Shown here: positions 49,014 to 56,483 of the stretch, piece by piece | Layout: every line of letters begins with the position of its first letter | Numbering within the stretch: position 1 is the stretch's first letter | Source of the DNA: a virus | Virus record (IMG/VR): IMGVR_UViG_3300023202_000142 | Coordinates: 1 to 64,000 of that record | DNA: 64,000 nucleotides | Reading direction: 5' to 3' (one strand) | Notes under the pieces: model-generated | Databases searched by the model: none | Told to the model about the DNA's origin: nothing | What the model saw: the letters and a program-made list of their open reading frames with translations, nothing else | Program-made: the position numbers and the translations under genes

Positions 49014-49633
49014 TACGCGACAAGACGTCCGTAACGATCGACATCAGCGTCGAAGCTGGTGCTGGAGAAGACCTCGAAGTGGACATCCTGGAGGACAAGA
49101 ACCAGGAGCCGAGGATCGAAGCAGGCAAAGTTGTCGAGACTGGACTGCCTCCGCTCGATACCCTGGGGCGGGTAGCCAAGGTGCTCCGAAATGAGGAGGC
49201 CATGGCATTTCAGCGAGTCAGGCCGGGCACTTCCACCACCTTCGAGGTCGAGCCAGGTGACTCGATCCTGTTGACCCGCAACGGGAACAAACGAGTGCAC
49301 GTGCACCAGCTTGGGGAACATCAGTTCCTCGTTACGCGCGATGAACTCAAGCGTGTCATCGGCATGGTTGCCGAACTGAAGCCCGACGCCCTACAGCTAC
49401 TCCTGAAGCTCATCGAGCCCGCGGAGTTCTCGATGGAGCTACTGCGCTTCGCCATCGAGCAGGCGCGCGAAGGTGTCGAGCCCGACGAGCCCGACGAAGA
49501 ACGCTATGCTCGTTTCGCGCGCGAAGCGTTGCAGCGATCAGGTGGAGAGAACAACATTCTCCACAGCATGGCCAAGAGCATCGATGAAGCATCGAAACGC
49601 GATCCGCTGGAGCCGCCTAGCTTCGACGAGTAG
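49007..49633 (+). CDS. hypothetical protein, 208 aa
   Basis: MQVRDKTSVTIDISVEAGAG starts behind AGGGAGAAG. Beta-rich N-terminal half (TSTTFEVEPGDSILLTRNGN), then an acidic helical half with DEPDEERYARFAREALQRSG. No tag and no known domain. Confidence 0.75.
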   Translation: MQVRDKTSVTIDISVEAGAGEDLEVDILEDKNQEPRIEAGKVVETGLPPLDTLGRVAKVLRNEEAMAFQRVRPGTSTTFEVEPGDSILLTRNGNKRVHVHQLGEHQFLVTRDELKRVIGMVAELKPDALQLLLKLIEPAEFSMELLRFAIEQAREGVEPDEPDEERYARFAREALQRSGGENNILHSMAKSIDEASKRDPLEPPSFDE

Positions 49634-49671
49634 GGGTCGATTCGATCGGCCGCTGGGGGTAGGATGCCAGC

Positions 49672-50394
49672 ATGAATATTATCGAACACATCGACGCGCT
49701 GCTTGAAGCCAAAGTTCGCTGGAAGTGGCCGACCAAGAAGCAGCTCGTTGATGAGTTCGAGACCGAGCCCTGGATCCGATCGCTGTTCGGCGGTGACATT
49801 TCCTGGGTTCGAGACGGGACCTACGACGACAGTTCCGCGAAGAGGTTTTTCCTCGATCACCTCAAAAAGGTCTCAAAGACCAAGGTGTTCAAGAAACCAC
49901 CGCGCGGGATCGAGTTCCACAAGGCCGACTCGATCGACAAGCTGGCGCAGAAAACCGAGTACATGGGCAAGGACGTCCAGTCATTAGCTGATGCGATGAA
50001 ACGCGGCGGCAGTCTCCCCATGCCGATCCTCGTCAAGTCCGGTGGCACCTACAAAATGCTCGGTGGTCGCACCAGGTTCGGTGTCGCATCGATTTTAGGA
50101 ACCCCCGTGAAAGCAATTGTCGTTGACCTCAAGAGGCTCGCCGGTGCCCTTCAGGAATGGGCTCGCGATGAGTTCATTCACAACCCGAAAGGGATCATAG
50201 CGAAGGCGCCTGTGACTGCCGAGGAGCGCGAGGAGTGGTACGACTGGGTCTGGGGCGGCCAACGCGGCCCGATGCCCCTGGAGGGGCTAGAGAAGCGCTG
50301 GGACCTCAGTTTCTCCAAGGTCTGGGCGAGCCTGTTCGCACGCCAGTTCGACAAGATGGATCTCAAAGAGACGTTCAAAAGCAAGAGGGGCTGA
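49672..50394 (+). CDS. ParB-like (ParB/Srx-fold) protein with N-terminal tag, 240 aa
   Basis: Tag at 1-13 (MNIIEHIDALLEA). Residues about 98-152 read KGKD-type helix, LPMPILVKSGGTYKMLGG, then RTRFGVASILGTPVKAIVVD, the strand-GGRTR-helix core of ParB-like NTPase or nuclease domains. A helical C-terminal half follows. A TAGGAT box 6 nt before the ATG suggests a leaderless mRNA. Possible DNA- or nucleotide-acting injected protein. Confidence 0.75.
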   Translation: MNIIEHIDALLEAKVRWKWPTKKQLVDEFETEPWIRSLFGGDISWVRDGTYDDSSAKRFFLDHLKKVSKTKVFKKPPRGIEFHKADSIDKLAQKTEYMGKDVQSLADAMKRGGSLPMPILVKSGGTYKMLGGRTRFGVASILGTPVKAIVVDLKRLAGALQEWARDEFIHNPKGIIAKAPVTAEEREEWYDWVWGGQRGPMPLEGLEKRWDLSFSKVWASLFARQFDKMDLKETFKSKRG

Positions 50395-50783
50395 TGCTGG
50401 TTGAAGACGTAGATCGTCTGCTGGAGGCAAGGGAATACGCTTACGGGGCCCAGAACAGACCTGTCGCAACAGCTCAGGTGCCTGATGGCTGGATCGACAC
50501 CCGCAAGGATCGCCGCTTCAGGCATGGTGTGGTTGTCTACAAGAAGCCGCTGAGCGATCGCGAGGTCAGAAACTTCCAGCTCACCCCGTTGATTCCGCGC
50601 CGCGACCTTGCAAAACAGATCGCCCAAGAGATCGACTACCCCGAAGCCTACGTCGAGATCTACGATGACGATCCCCGGGAATTCGCGTCGATGCTACAGA
50701 TGCTCGACCTGCCAGATGCCAGAGCGATCGAAGGGGACAATGACCGGAAATTGCATGCCATGATCATCAAAGAGCTGAAATGA
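50394..50783 (+). CDS. tag-bearing hypothetical protein, 129 aa
   Basis: MLVEDVDRLLEAREYAYGAQ is a clear tag, very close to that of the ART-like protein. The body is alpha/beta (RFRHGVVVYKKPLSDREVRN). Start overlaps the ParB-like stop. Confidence 0.76.
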   Translation: MLVEDVDRLLEAREYAYGAQNRPVATAQVPDGWIDTRKDRRFRHGVVVYKKPLSDREVRNFQLTPLIPRRDLAKQIAQEIDYPEAYVEIYDDDPREFASMLQMLDLPDARAIEGDNDRKLHAMIIKELK

Positions 50784-51106
50784 ACCTCAACCCCGGAATT
50801 CGTCGTCTCGTCGCCTGGCTCAACGAGCACAACTTCAAGACCATTGATTCCGGTGACGGTGCAACCCATGACCACGAGTGCGACCGCGATCATCCCTACG
50901 TTGTCATCCAGCTCGAAGCCCCTGCGTTCATCGAGTGGCACGCCAGTCGTCTGAAACAGCTCCTCGAAAACGAGGGGATCGAATTCGATCCGGCGCAACC
51001 CCACGGGCCCTTCCTGCAGGCAAACTACAGTCCCGTGGACGGTTACGCGTTCCTCGAAGTGCTCAACCTGACCGACGACATGATCTGGCCCGCAGAAGAC
51101 GCGTGA
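50780..51106 (+). CDS. conserved phage-type protein, 108 aa
   Basis: NPGIRRLVAWLNEHNFKTID then SGDGATHDHECDRDHPYVVI is a signature I recall from many actinophages, function unknown. Alpha/beta fold expected. Confidence 0.77.
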   Translation: MNLNPGIRRLVAWLNEHNFKTIDSGDGATHDHECDRDHPYVVIQLEAPAFIEWHASRLKQLLENEGIEFDPAQPHGPFLQANYSPVDGYAFLEVLNLTDDMIWPAEDA

Positions 51107-51109
51107 CAG

Positions 51110-51140
51110 CGTTTCAGCACATGTGTAGTCTGTGCACATC
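51110..51140 (+). promoter_or_regulatory. promoter P14
   Basis: TGACAG, 16 nt, TAGTCT (51126-51131), GTGCAC, then ATC and ATG at 51141. Confidence 0.58.
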
Positions 51141-51542
51141 ATGGGTACGGACCTCTACTATCACATCGAACGCCAACTCGAAGACGGCTCATGGGAGACC
51201 GTCGACTGGCGCGATTACGACCTCGATCTGATCCCGCGCGCCTACGTGTTCTACGGTATCCTGGATGGTACCAGACACGATCTACCGGAAGACCTGAACC
51301 CCATCGTGCCTGAGCCGCGCGGATGGCCACCGCATACCAGAAAGGGTCGTGGGCTGACCTGGGATCACATGTACGGTCACTCCTGGGTAACGGCTGACGA
51401 GATCCGTGAATGGCCAGGCTGGGCTCATGGGTGCAGGAACGACAATCAAACATATCGAGAGCGCGCCGGCGGTATTGCTGATGCGGTCATCGAAGTGCTG
51501 GAGAAAAATGCGCCAGCTCGACTCTACTTTTGCTACGACTAA
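51141..51542 (+). CDS. conserved phage-type protein, 133 aa
   Basis: MGTDLYYHIERQLEDGSWET, then RAYVFYGILDGTRHDLPED and PEPRGWP resemble an actinophage family starting MGTD, of unknown function. Stop and next start share TAATG. Confidence 0.76.
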   Translation: MGTDLYYHIERQLEDGSWETVDWRDYDLDLIPRAYVFYGILDGTRHDLPEDLNPIVPEPRGWPPHTRKGRGLTWDHMYGHSWVTADEIREWPGWAHGCRNDNQTYRERAGGIADAVIEVLEKNAPARLYFCYD

Positions 51543-52357
51543 TGAACGAAGCCGAACTTTGCGCACTCTTCGCCGAAGCTGCCCGCCAGGACGGTTGGAC
51601 GGTCTACCCCGAGGTCAACGACTGGGATCTCGTGTTGGTCTGGAACAACCCGGACGGTCGACCCAAGGCCGCACTGCAGAGGTATGGTCGCAGCGATCTC
51701 GGGTTCGCCGTCCGGCAAGGCGACATCATCGCAATCGAAGCAAAGTCTCGCGCGACTACCGCAGCACTGATGCAGGCGCACAAACGTCAAATGCCACCGG
51801 CCACGACGGCGCGAACCAGGAAGGGCCCGGACTTCAAAGCCGTCCTGGTGCCAAAGGCGCCAAAGGGGTTCAAATATGTTGCCGGTGAGATGGAGCTGGG
51901 CGTCTTCACGTCGCACAACTACGAAGAGCAGAAGCCTGGTGGACGCCGCTGGAAGTGGACGGACCCCTGGCGCGTCCCAATAGAGCCGGCCTTTCAGCTC
52001 CGGCTAACGGAGCGCTGGGCAGGCAAGATGTGGCTACCCCCGGTGGTCCCCGAGAACGACGCCGGGGTGCCCTCGCCTACATCGTTGACCCCCTGGCGGG
52101 TCAAGGCGTTGAAGATATGCGCGCTCCTGCGCACGCGTGGTGGCGTGACCTCCGCGGACTTCAACGAGATCGGTATCTCGATCACGAGGTGGCGCAACAA
52201 CGGTCGTTACTCATGGCTTGTCGACTCCGGCGAGCGCGACGGGAATCGCTACATCTACGTTTTGCCAGACGAACTGCCTGATGATTTCCCTGACATCGGC
52301 TGGGAGGCCGAACGCGATCTGATCTGGGAACAGCATCTCGCGCAAGAAGAGGAGTAG
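51542..52357 (+). CDS. putative PD-(D/E)xK endonuclease with C-terminal winged helix, 271 aa
   Basis: VYPEVNDWDLVLVW (Asp29) followed by GDIIAIEAKSRATTAALMQA (Glu66-x-Lys68) fits the D...ExK active site of restriction-endonuclease-like folds. Residues about 190-260 (VKALKICALLRTRGGVTSAD) look like a winged helix. A DNA-cleaving or repair role is plausible; no methylase partner adjoins directly. Confidence 0.6.
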   Translation: MNEAELCALFAEAARQDGWTVYPEVNDWDLVLVWNNPDGRPKAALQRYGRSDLGFAVRQGDIIAIEAKSRATTAALMQAHKRQMPPATTARTRKGPDFKAVLVPKAPKGFKYVAGEMELGVFTSHNYEEQKPGGRRWKWTDPWRVPIEPAFQLRLTERWAGKMWLPPVVPENDAGVPSPTSLTPWRVKALKICALLRTRGGVTSADFNEIGISITRWRNNGRYSWLVDSGERDGNRYIYVLPDELPDDFPDIGWEAERDLIWEQHLAQEEE

Positions 52358-52358
52358 C

Positions 52359-52431
52359 TTGACACTGTGCAATACGTGCACTAATTCTGGGTGCGAGGAG
52401 ATCACCCCACTCCCGCCCCCTGGAGGTAGCC
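52359..52431 (+). promoter_or_regulatory. promoter P15 and leader
   Basis: TTGACA (52359-52364), 17 nt with GTGCAA and GTGCAC, TAATTC (52382-52387). A short GGAG...CTCC leader stem and TGGAGGTAGCC precede the ATG. Confidence 0.75.
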
Positions 52432-52668
52432 ATGAGCCGCCGAAAAGCCGAAAACATTGCCCACCGCCTCTACTACGATGATGAGGTCTACGGCACCGAC
52501 TGTGTCTGCGCCAACGCCCACGTCGCATCTCGCGGTCGCGTCGACACCGACGATATCTCCACTACGACACTTCGCCGACTCGATCGCTATGGTCTCGTCA
52601 GCGTTGAAGGTGACGACGTGTTCAGCACTGAACTAGGCTGTCACGTCGATGTCGTCATTCACCACTGA
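52432..52668 (+). CDS. hypothetical protein, 78 aa
   Basis: MSRRKAENIAHRLYYDDEVY directly behind the start-associated sequence. TTTLRRLDRYGLVSVEGDDV could be a small winged-helix wing. Unassigned. Confidence 0.75.
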   Translation: MSRRKAENIAHRLYYDDEVYGTDCVCANAHVASRGRVDTDDISTTTLRRLDRYGLVSVEGDDVFSTELGCHVDVVIHH

Positions 52669-52682
52669 GCCGAGAGGATTCA

Positions 52683-52913
52683 ATGGCCTACCACGCCCGA
52701 AACGGAGTCTCTGTTAACGTCACCCCAATGGGAGTTCGGTCCAAAGTTCGCGTACGAGCCCCAGGGATGGATACATTCCATTTCTACTCCAGCAGTGTGC
52801 CCGACGCGCACAAGCGGCTCACCGTCGAAGCTGACGCGCTTGAGGCTGAAGGCTACACAGGATCTGCTGCTGCGCTGCGGCGGATCGCTGAAGATGCATT
52901 TCCCACTGCTTGA
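52683..52913 (+). CDS. hypothetical protein, 76 aa
   Basis: MAYHARNGVSVNVTPMGVRS; N-terminal strands, C-terminal helix with AEALEAEGYTGSAAA-like composition. No motif. Its stop touches promoter P16. Confidence 0.72.
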   Translation: MAYHARNGVSVNVTPMGVRSKVRVRAPGMDTFHFYSSSVPDAHKRLTVEADALEAEGYTGSAAALRRIAEDAFPTA

Positions 52914-52990
52914 CGGTGTGCAATCCGTGCACACATTACACTTGCCCGGGACGGGTCACCCCGCCTGTCCCATCACCAGAGGAGGTAGCG
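52910..52990 (+). promoter_or_regulatory. promoter P16 and leader hairpin
   Basis: TTGACG, 17 nt with GTGCAA and GTGCAC, ACATTA. The leader hairpin at 52948-52971 (GGGAC...GTCCC, loop with CACCCCGC) is followed by AGAGGAGGTAGCG. The plus-strand twin of P1 and P6. Confidence 0.7.
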
Positions 52991-53410
52991 ATGTCAGTCA
53001 GTTTCTGGAGTAACGAAGATGAGACGATCGTGACTGATCGATACGAGTGTTGCAACCACAAGGGTTGCTACCACTGCGACGGCGCAGGCTTCGTCGAATT
53101 CACCGGCAAGCGTCACGAATGCAACATGTCGAACGCATCGGCGCGCCTGGTCCTGGAAGGTCTCGGCCTTTCCGATGTTGACCCGCTTTGCGGCGAGGTC
53201 GTTCCGGCCGAGATGCCGGACCTGATTCGCAAGGGAATGCGATTGTCGGCACTGGAGTCCGAAACCAGCAAGTACACCTACGACGCCTTCGAGGATGGCA
53301 ACGTGGTGGACTGCGGAATGGACGCCGACCGCCTCAAGGGTAACGTCGGGCGCGTCCTGGAGCTTCTCCGGGTCGCCGTCGAGAACAATTGGACCGTCCA
53401 CTACGGATAG
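52991..53410 (+). CDS. cysteine-motif protein of a common phage type, 139 aa
   Basis: ECCNHKGCYHCDGAGFVEF is a CxxCxGxG-like zinc motif, and MSNASARLVLEGLGLSDVDP resembles N-x-NA-x-x-LD segments found in actinophage proteins I recall. Function unknown. Confidence 0.76.
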   Translation: MSVSFWSNEDETIVTDRYECCNHKGCYHCDGAGFVEFTGKRHECNMSNASARLVLEGLGLSDVDPLCGEVVPAEMPDLIRKGMRLSALESETSKYTYDAFEDGNVVDCGMDADRLKGNVGRVLELLRVAVENNWTVHYG

Positions 53411-53419
53411 GAGGTAGAG

Positions 53420-53647
53420 ATGTCAGCCCATGAACTACACGAACTACTGGTCAAGGCCGTCGCCTTTGTCCCCGAGGACGAAGGCGGTGACGCCGAAACC
53501 GATGTCACCGTAAGCCTCGAAGATCTCCGAGATCTGATCACGGTCGCCTGGAAGGCCGTTGATGCTGTTGAAAAGGGCGAGCGGGAAACGAGAAAGTACC
53601 GCGAACTCTACCGTGAGTGCGCGCAGCGAGAGCGGTCCAAAGGGTAG
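53420..53647 (+). CDS. small acidic protein, 75 aa
   Basis: MSAHELHELLVKAVAFVPED behind TAGGAGGTAGAG; helical, with a charged coil at the end (KGERETRKYRELYRECAQRE). Confidence 0.74.
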   Translation: MSAHELHELLVKAVAFVPEDEGGDAETDVTVSLEDLRDLITVAWKAVDAVEKGERETRKYRELYRECAQRERSKG

Positions 53648-53685
53648 ACAAGGGAGTGATCATGGTGCACACTGCGGTCCCTTTC

Positions 53686-53697
53686 GCACCCGGGTGC
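53686..53697. promoter_or_regulatory. palindrome GCACCCGGGTGC next to a start codon
   Basis: Ends 4 nt before the ATG at 53702, where a ribosome site would normally be. The position suggests an operator or translational control site. Confidence 0.5.
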
Positions 53698-53701
53698 AGT
53701 C

Positions 53702-54052
53702 ATGATTCGAGTCTACGTCGCCGGCCCCTACACCGGGGGCAACACCAATGAAAACGTCGCCCACGCCGTGCATTTCGGCTTTGGGCTGCGCGCCATGGAC
53801 GACCGCATCTGCCCTTTCGTTCCGCACCTCTACCACTTCGCGGAACTGCTCGCGGGCGCCCAGGAGTACGACTGGTGGATGCAGATTTGCCTGGAGGAGG
53901 TCCGACGCTCCGACTACCTGATCCGACTGGATGGTGAGTCCAACGGTGCGGACATGGAAATGGAGGAAGCGCTGGTTAACGGCATCCCGGTCCTGGAGGG
54001 CCCGAAATCCCCGCAGGAAGCTCTTCGGTGGCTGATGGAAAAAGCGGGTTGA
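53702..54052 (+). CDS. nucleoside 2-deoxyribosyltransferase-like protein, 116 aa
   Basis: MIRVYVAGPYTGGNTNENVA, then PFVPHLYHFAELLAG, DWWMQICLEEVRRSDYLIRL and GADMEMEEALVNGIPVL match DUF4406/DUF1937-like and nucleoside deoxyribosyltransferase folds. Role could be nucleotide metabolism or deazapurine handling next to DpdA, which is inference. No Shine-Dalgarno. Confidence 0.78.
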   Translation: MIRVYVAGPYTGGNTNENVAHAVHFGFGLRAMDDRICPFVPHLYHFAELLAGAQEYDWWMQICLEEVRRSDYLIRLDGESNGADMEMEEALVNGIPVLEGPKSPQEALRWLMEKAG

Positions 54053-54127
54053 CGTTGTGCACAGCGTGCACACATTGATAGTGCCGCGGGCGGTGACCCC
54101 TCGCCTCCGGCCCAGGAGGTAGCCCTG
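54049..54127 (+). promoter_or_regulatory. promoter P17 and leader
   Basis: TTGACG (54049-54054), 17 nt with two GTGCAC sites, ACATTG. A GC-rich leader hairpin at about 54083-54111 and CAGGAGGTAGCC follow. Confidence 0.68.
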
Positions 54128-55345
54128 ATGGAAAAGACCTGTCCCAGATGCGGTGCCCACGCCGCCTGTCCCGAGGAGATCGACCTCGTGTTCGGGTGGC
54201 GCTACGAAGGTACCACTCCTCAGTCGTGGTGCCACGACTGTCGGACCCGACGCGGTGAGTTCGCTGCTGAGCGAGTCAGCCTGGACGTCGGTGCCCGACT
54301 CGGCGCCACCTACTTCGCCAGCGGCTCGAATCACCCTGGTGAGATTCTCGGTCTCGCCGAGTGCGGGATCGATGTCGGCGTCGCAATTCAGGATCTGCAC
54401 TCCGATGGCGAGGCGGCCATCGCTGAGGCCGTCACCCGCTTCGGCGTCTCGGTCTTTGTCGACTCTGGCGCCTTCTCCGAGGTCAGCTTCGGTCCTGACG
54501 GCCCCTACGTCTCCGACCGGATCCCTGATGACGAGTGGCGGGCTCGCCTCGCGGCCTACGAACGAATCGCGTCAGACATCGGCTCTGCGCTCTTCGCCGT
54601 CGCCCCTGACATGATCGCTCATCAGATCGAAACCCTGGGCCGCATGGAAAAGTTCCGCAACGAAATCCGAGCGGTCGCCGCCCACGGCGCCAACGTTCTC
54701 GTTCCGGTCCAGAAGGGTGAGCTGGCGATGTCGGAGTTCTGGGAACTGGCCACTGAGACCCTTGGGGTCGACGACCCCGTTGCCGCGGTTCCGATGAAAA
54801 AGGACGCCACGACGACCGACGAATTCGCTGAGTTCCTGGCAGCTTGCCGGCCCGGTCGGGTCCACCTGCTCGGTCTGGGGCCCAAATCCTCCCGGTTCCG
54901 GGAAGTGATGGCGGTCGCCCGCTCGGTGAGCCCGGAGACCGAGGTGTTCTGTGACTCCGTTCTCATCACTTCACTGGTCGGCCGAAGCAACGGCCGCGGC
55001 GGCGGACCCCGGCCGTTAACCGCGGCCCATGACGAAGTCGTCGAGTTCGTTGAAGGCGGCGTCTTTGTCGGTGACGTCTCTCCCGCCCTGGACTGGACGG
55101 AGATGGCGACCCGCCCGAGTTACTGGGTGTCAGCAACCGGCCTGAAACGAGTTGCCCGCTTTGCTGGTCTCACCGGTTCCACCCGAGCCGCCTTTCTCAA
55201 GGATCCCGATGAATGGGTTGAAGAGAACTGGGAGAACCCGCTGGTCGAGGTCGCCCTGGAGGCCGAGTGGGCCAAGTGGGCCAAGGGTTCCGGTTCCACT
55301 CGGTTCCGTAAGCGAGAGTCGCTCAAGGCGCTGTTCATGGTCTGA
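54128..55345 (+). CDS. dpdA: DpdA-like DNA guanine transglycosylase with N-terminal zinc ribbon, 405 aa
   Basis: Expected to exchange guanine in DNA for a 7-deazaguanine. After an N-terminal zinc ribbon (CPRCGAH ... WCHDC, shared with the 1903-3075 protein) comes a TGT-like barrel. Its motifs are VDSGAFSEV (Asp112), VAPDMIAHQIETL, NVLVPVQKGE (193-195 PVQ), RVHLLGLG and EVFCDSV (Asp276, nucleophile candidate). DpdA proteins are tRNA-guanine transglycosylase paralogues that modify phage or host DNA. The preQ0 synthesis genes are not in this window. The PVQ and HLLGLG motifs favour DpdA over tRNA TGT. Confidence 0.75.
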   Translation: MEKTCPRCGAHAACPEEIDLVFGWRYEGTTPQSWCHDCRTRRGEFAAERVSLDVGARLGATYFASGSNHPGEILGLAECGIDVGVAIQDLHSDGEAAIAEAVTRFGVSVFVDSGAFSEVSFGPDGPYVSDRIPDDEWRARLAAYERIASDIGSALFAVAPDMIAHQIETLGRMEKFRNEIRAVAAHGANVLVPVQKGELAMSEFWELATETLGVDDPVAAVPMKKDATTTDEFAEFLAACRPGRVHLLGLGPKSSRFREVMAVARSVSPETEVFCDSVLITSLVGRSNGRGGGPRPLTAAHDEVVEFVEGGVFVGDVSPALDWTEMATRPSYWVSATGLKRVARFAGLTGSTRAAFLKDPDEWVEENWENPLVEVALEAEWAKWAKGSGSTRFRKRESLKALFMV

Positions 55346-55351
55346 GCGTTG

Positions 55352-55384
55352 ACACCCCTACCAAGGATGTGAATCATGTGCACA
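55352..55384 (+). promoter_or_regulatory. promoter P18, leaderless start
   Basis: TTGACA, 17-18 nt, AATCAT, then GTGCACA and the ATG at 55385. Confidence 0.6.
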
Positions 55385-55636
55385 ATGACTGACGATGAAA
55401 TCGCCGAGACGCTCCGAGGCGCCCTCGCTAGACTCAGTGACGGGTCGGGCTCCGAGGGCATGGTCGAAGACCTCGACCCCGCTTCCGTGGAGTTGAACCG
55501 GGCCTCGGTGAGGACCGGAGACATCTATTACCGAGACGCCTCTCGATCGATCGACAAAGCCATGTTGCTCATCGAGAACGAAGACTACGATGGCGCCGTC
55601 GTCGAACTGGATGTCGCGTTGAGTTTCGTTTCATGA
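55385..55636 (+). CDS. small acidic helical protein, 83 aa
   Basis: MTDDEIAETLRGALARLSDG starts 7 nt after the -10; an ATG 9 nt earlier lies inside the promoter. Resembles a TPR-like helical pair (KAMLLIENEDYDGAVVELDV). Confidence 0.72.
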   Translation: MTDDEIAETLRGALARLSDGSGSEGMVEDLDPASVELNRASVRTGDIYYRDASRSIDKAMLLIENEDYDGAVVELDVALSFVS

Positions 55637-55884
55637 AGATACCTTGTGAAAAGTGCTTCAAGCTGTATCGGGCAGACGAACATGACGTCTGTCCGAACTG
55701 TAAAGGGCATGGCGTGCCGATGACGACCGAGGATGTTGTCAGAGCCCACTGCTACGCCAACCAGGTCAGGCTCGTTTCGCTGGATTTCCTGCTAGAACTG
55801 TTCGGCGAAGCAGGTCTCATCGTATGCGGTGATGATGGGCTGACCGTCACAGTCTGGCGACCGGATACAGGAGAAAAGAAGTGA
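55633..55884 (+). CDS. zinc-ribbon protein, 83 aa
   Basis: MKIPCEKCFKLYRADEHDVC with CPNCKGH gives a clear Cys4 ribbon; the second half is alpha/beta. Overlaps both neighbours. Confidence 0.74.
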   Translation: MKIPCEKCFKLYRADEHDVCPNCKGHGVPMTTEDVVRAHCYANQVRLVSLDFLLELFGEAGLIVCGDDGLTVTVWRPDTGEKK

Positions 55885-56483
55885 GTTCTACCGCTGACCA
55901 TTTCCGCGAAGGGGCCCCCGATTTTTACCCGACCCCGCTATGGTGCGTCGATCGGCTATTTGACGCCTTCGAACCGCCCGAGGGGAAGTGGCTGGAACCC
56001 GGGGCAGGCAACGGTCAGATTATCCGAGCTGCATCTCACCACGGATTCTTCCCCGACTGGACAGCCATCGAACTACAGCCCGAACTGGAAACGAACCTGT
56101 TGCAGGTCCTGCCCCCTGAGTCCGTGCTGTGTCCGCAGGATTTCTTCGAGATCAATCCGTTGGGTCGATTTGATCTCGCTATCGGCAACCCGCCGTTCAA
56201 CCTGGCAATGCAGTTCATCGAGAAGTGCCTCGACGTCGCTTACACTACCGCATTCTTGCTACGCCTGAACTTCCTCGGCACCGCGAAGCGCGCCCCGTTC
56301 TTCCATGATCGAATGCCAGATGTCTACATCCTGCCGGACCGGCCGAGCTTCAAAGGCGGCCGGCGCGACTCAATCGAGTATGCCTGGTTCGTCTGGAGGT
56401 CGGGCGTCTACCGAACCTGGGGGCGTACCGTCGTGTTACCCACCACACCCCTGAAAGTCCGTAAGGAACGAAACCATGTCTGA
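55881..56483 (+). CDS. DNA adenine-type methyltransferase (NPPF), 200 aa
   Basis: GTG start by GTGA overlap. FYPTP (15-19), EPGAGNGQI (39-47, SAM motif I), a motif II-like AIELQP, FDLAIGNPPF (catalytic motif IV, 97-106) and the C-terminal GGRRDSIEYAWFVW indicate a class I SAM-dependent N6-adenine methyltransferase. Its length is that of a bare catalytic domain, and no target-recognition domain is seen. Lies between DpdA and Gmk in a DNA-modification/nucleotide cluster. Confidence 0.83.
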   Translation: MSSTADHFREGAPDFYPTPLWCVDRLFDAFEPPEGKWLEPGAGNGQIIRAASHHGFFPDWTAIELQPELETNLLQVLPPESVLCPQDFFEINPLGRFDLAIGNPPFNLAMQFIEKCLDVAYTTAFLLRLNFLGTAKRAPFFHDRMPDVYILPDRPSFKGGRRDSIEYAWFVWRSGVYRTWGRTVVLPTTPLKVRKERNHV

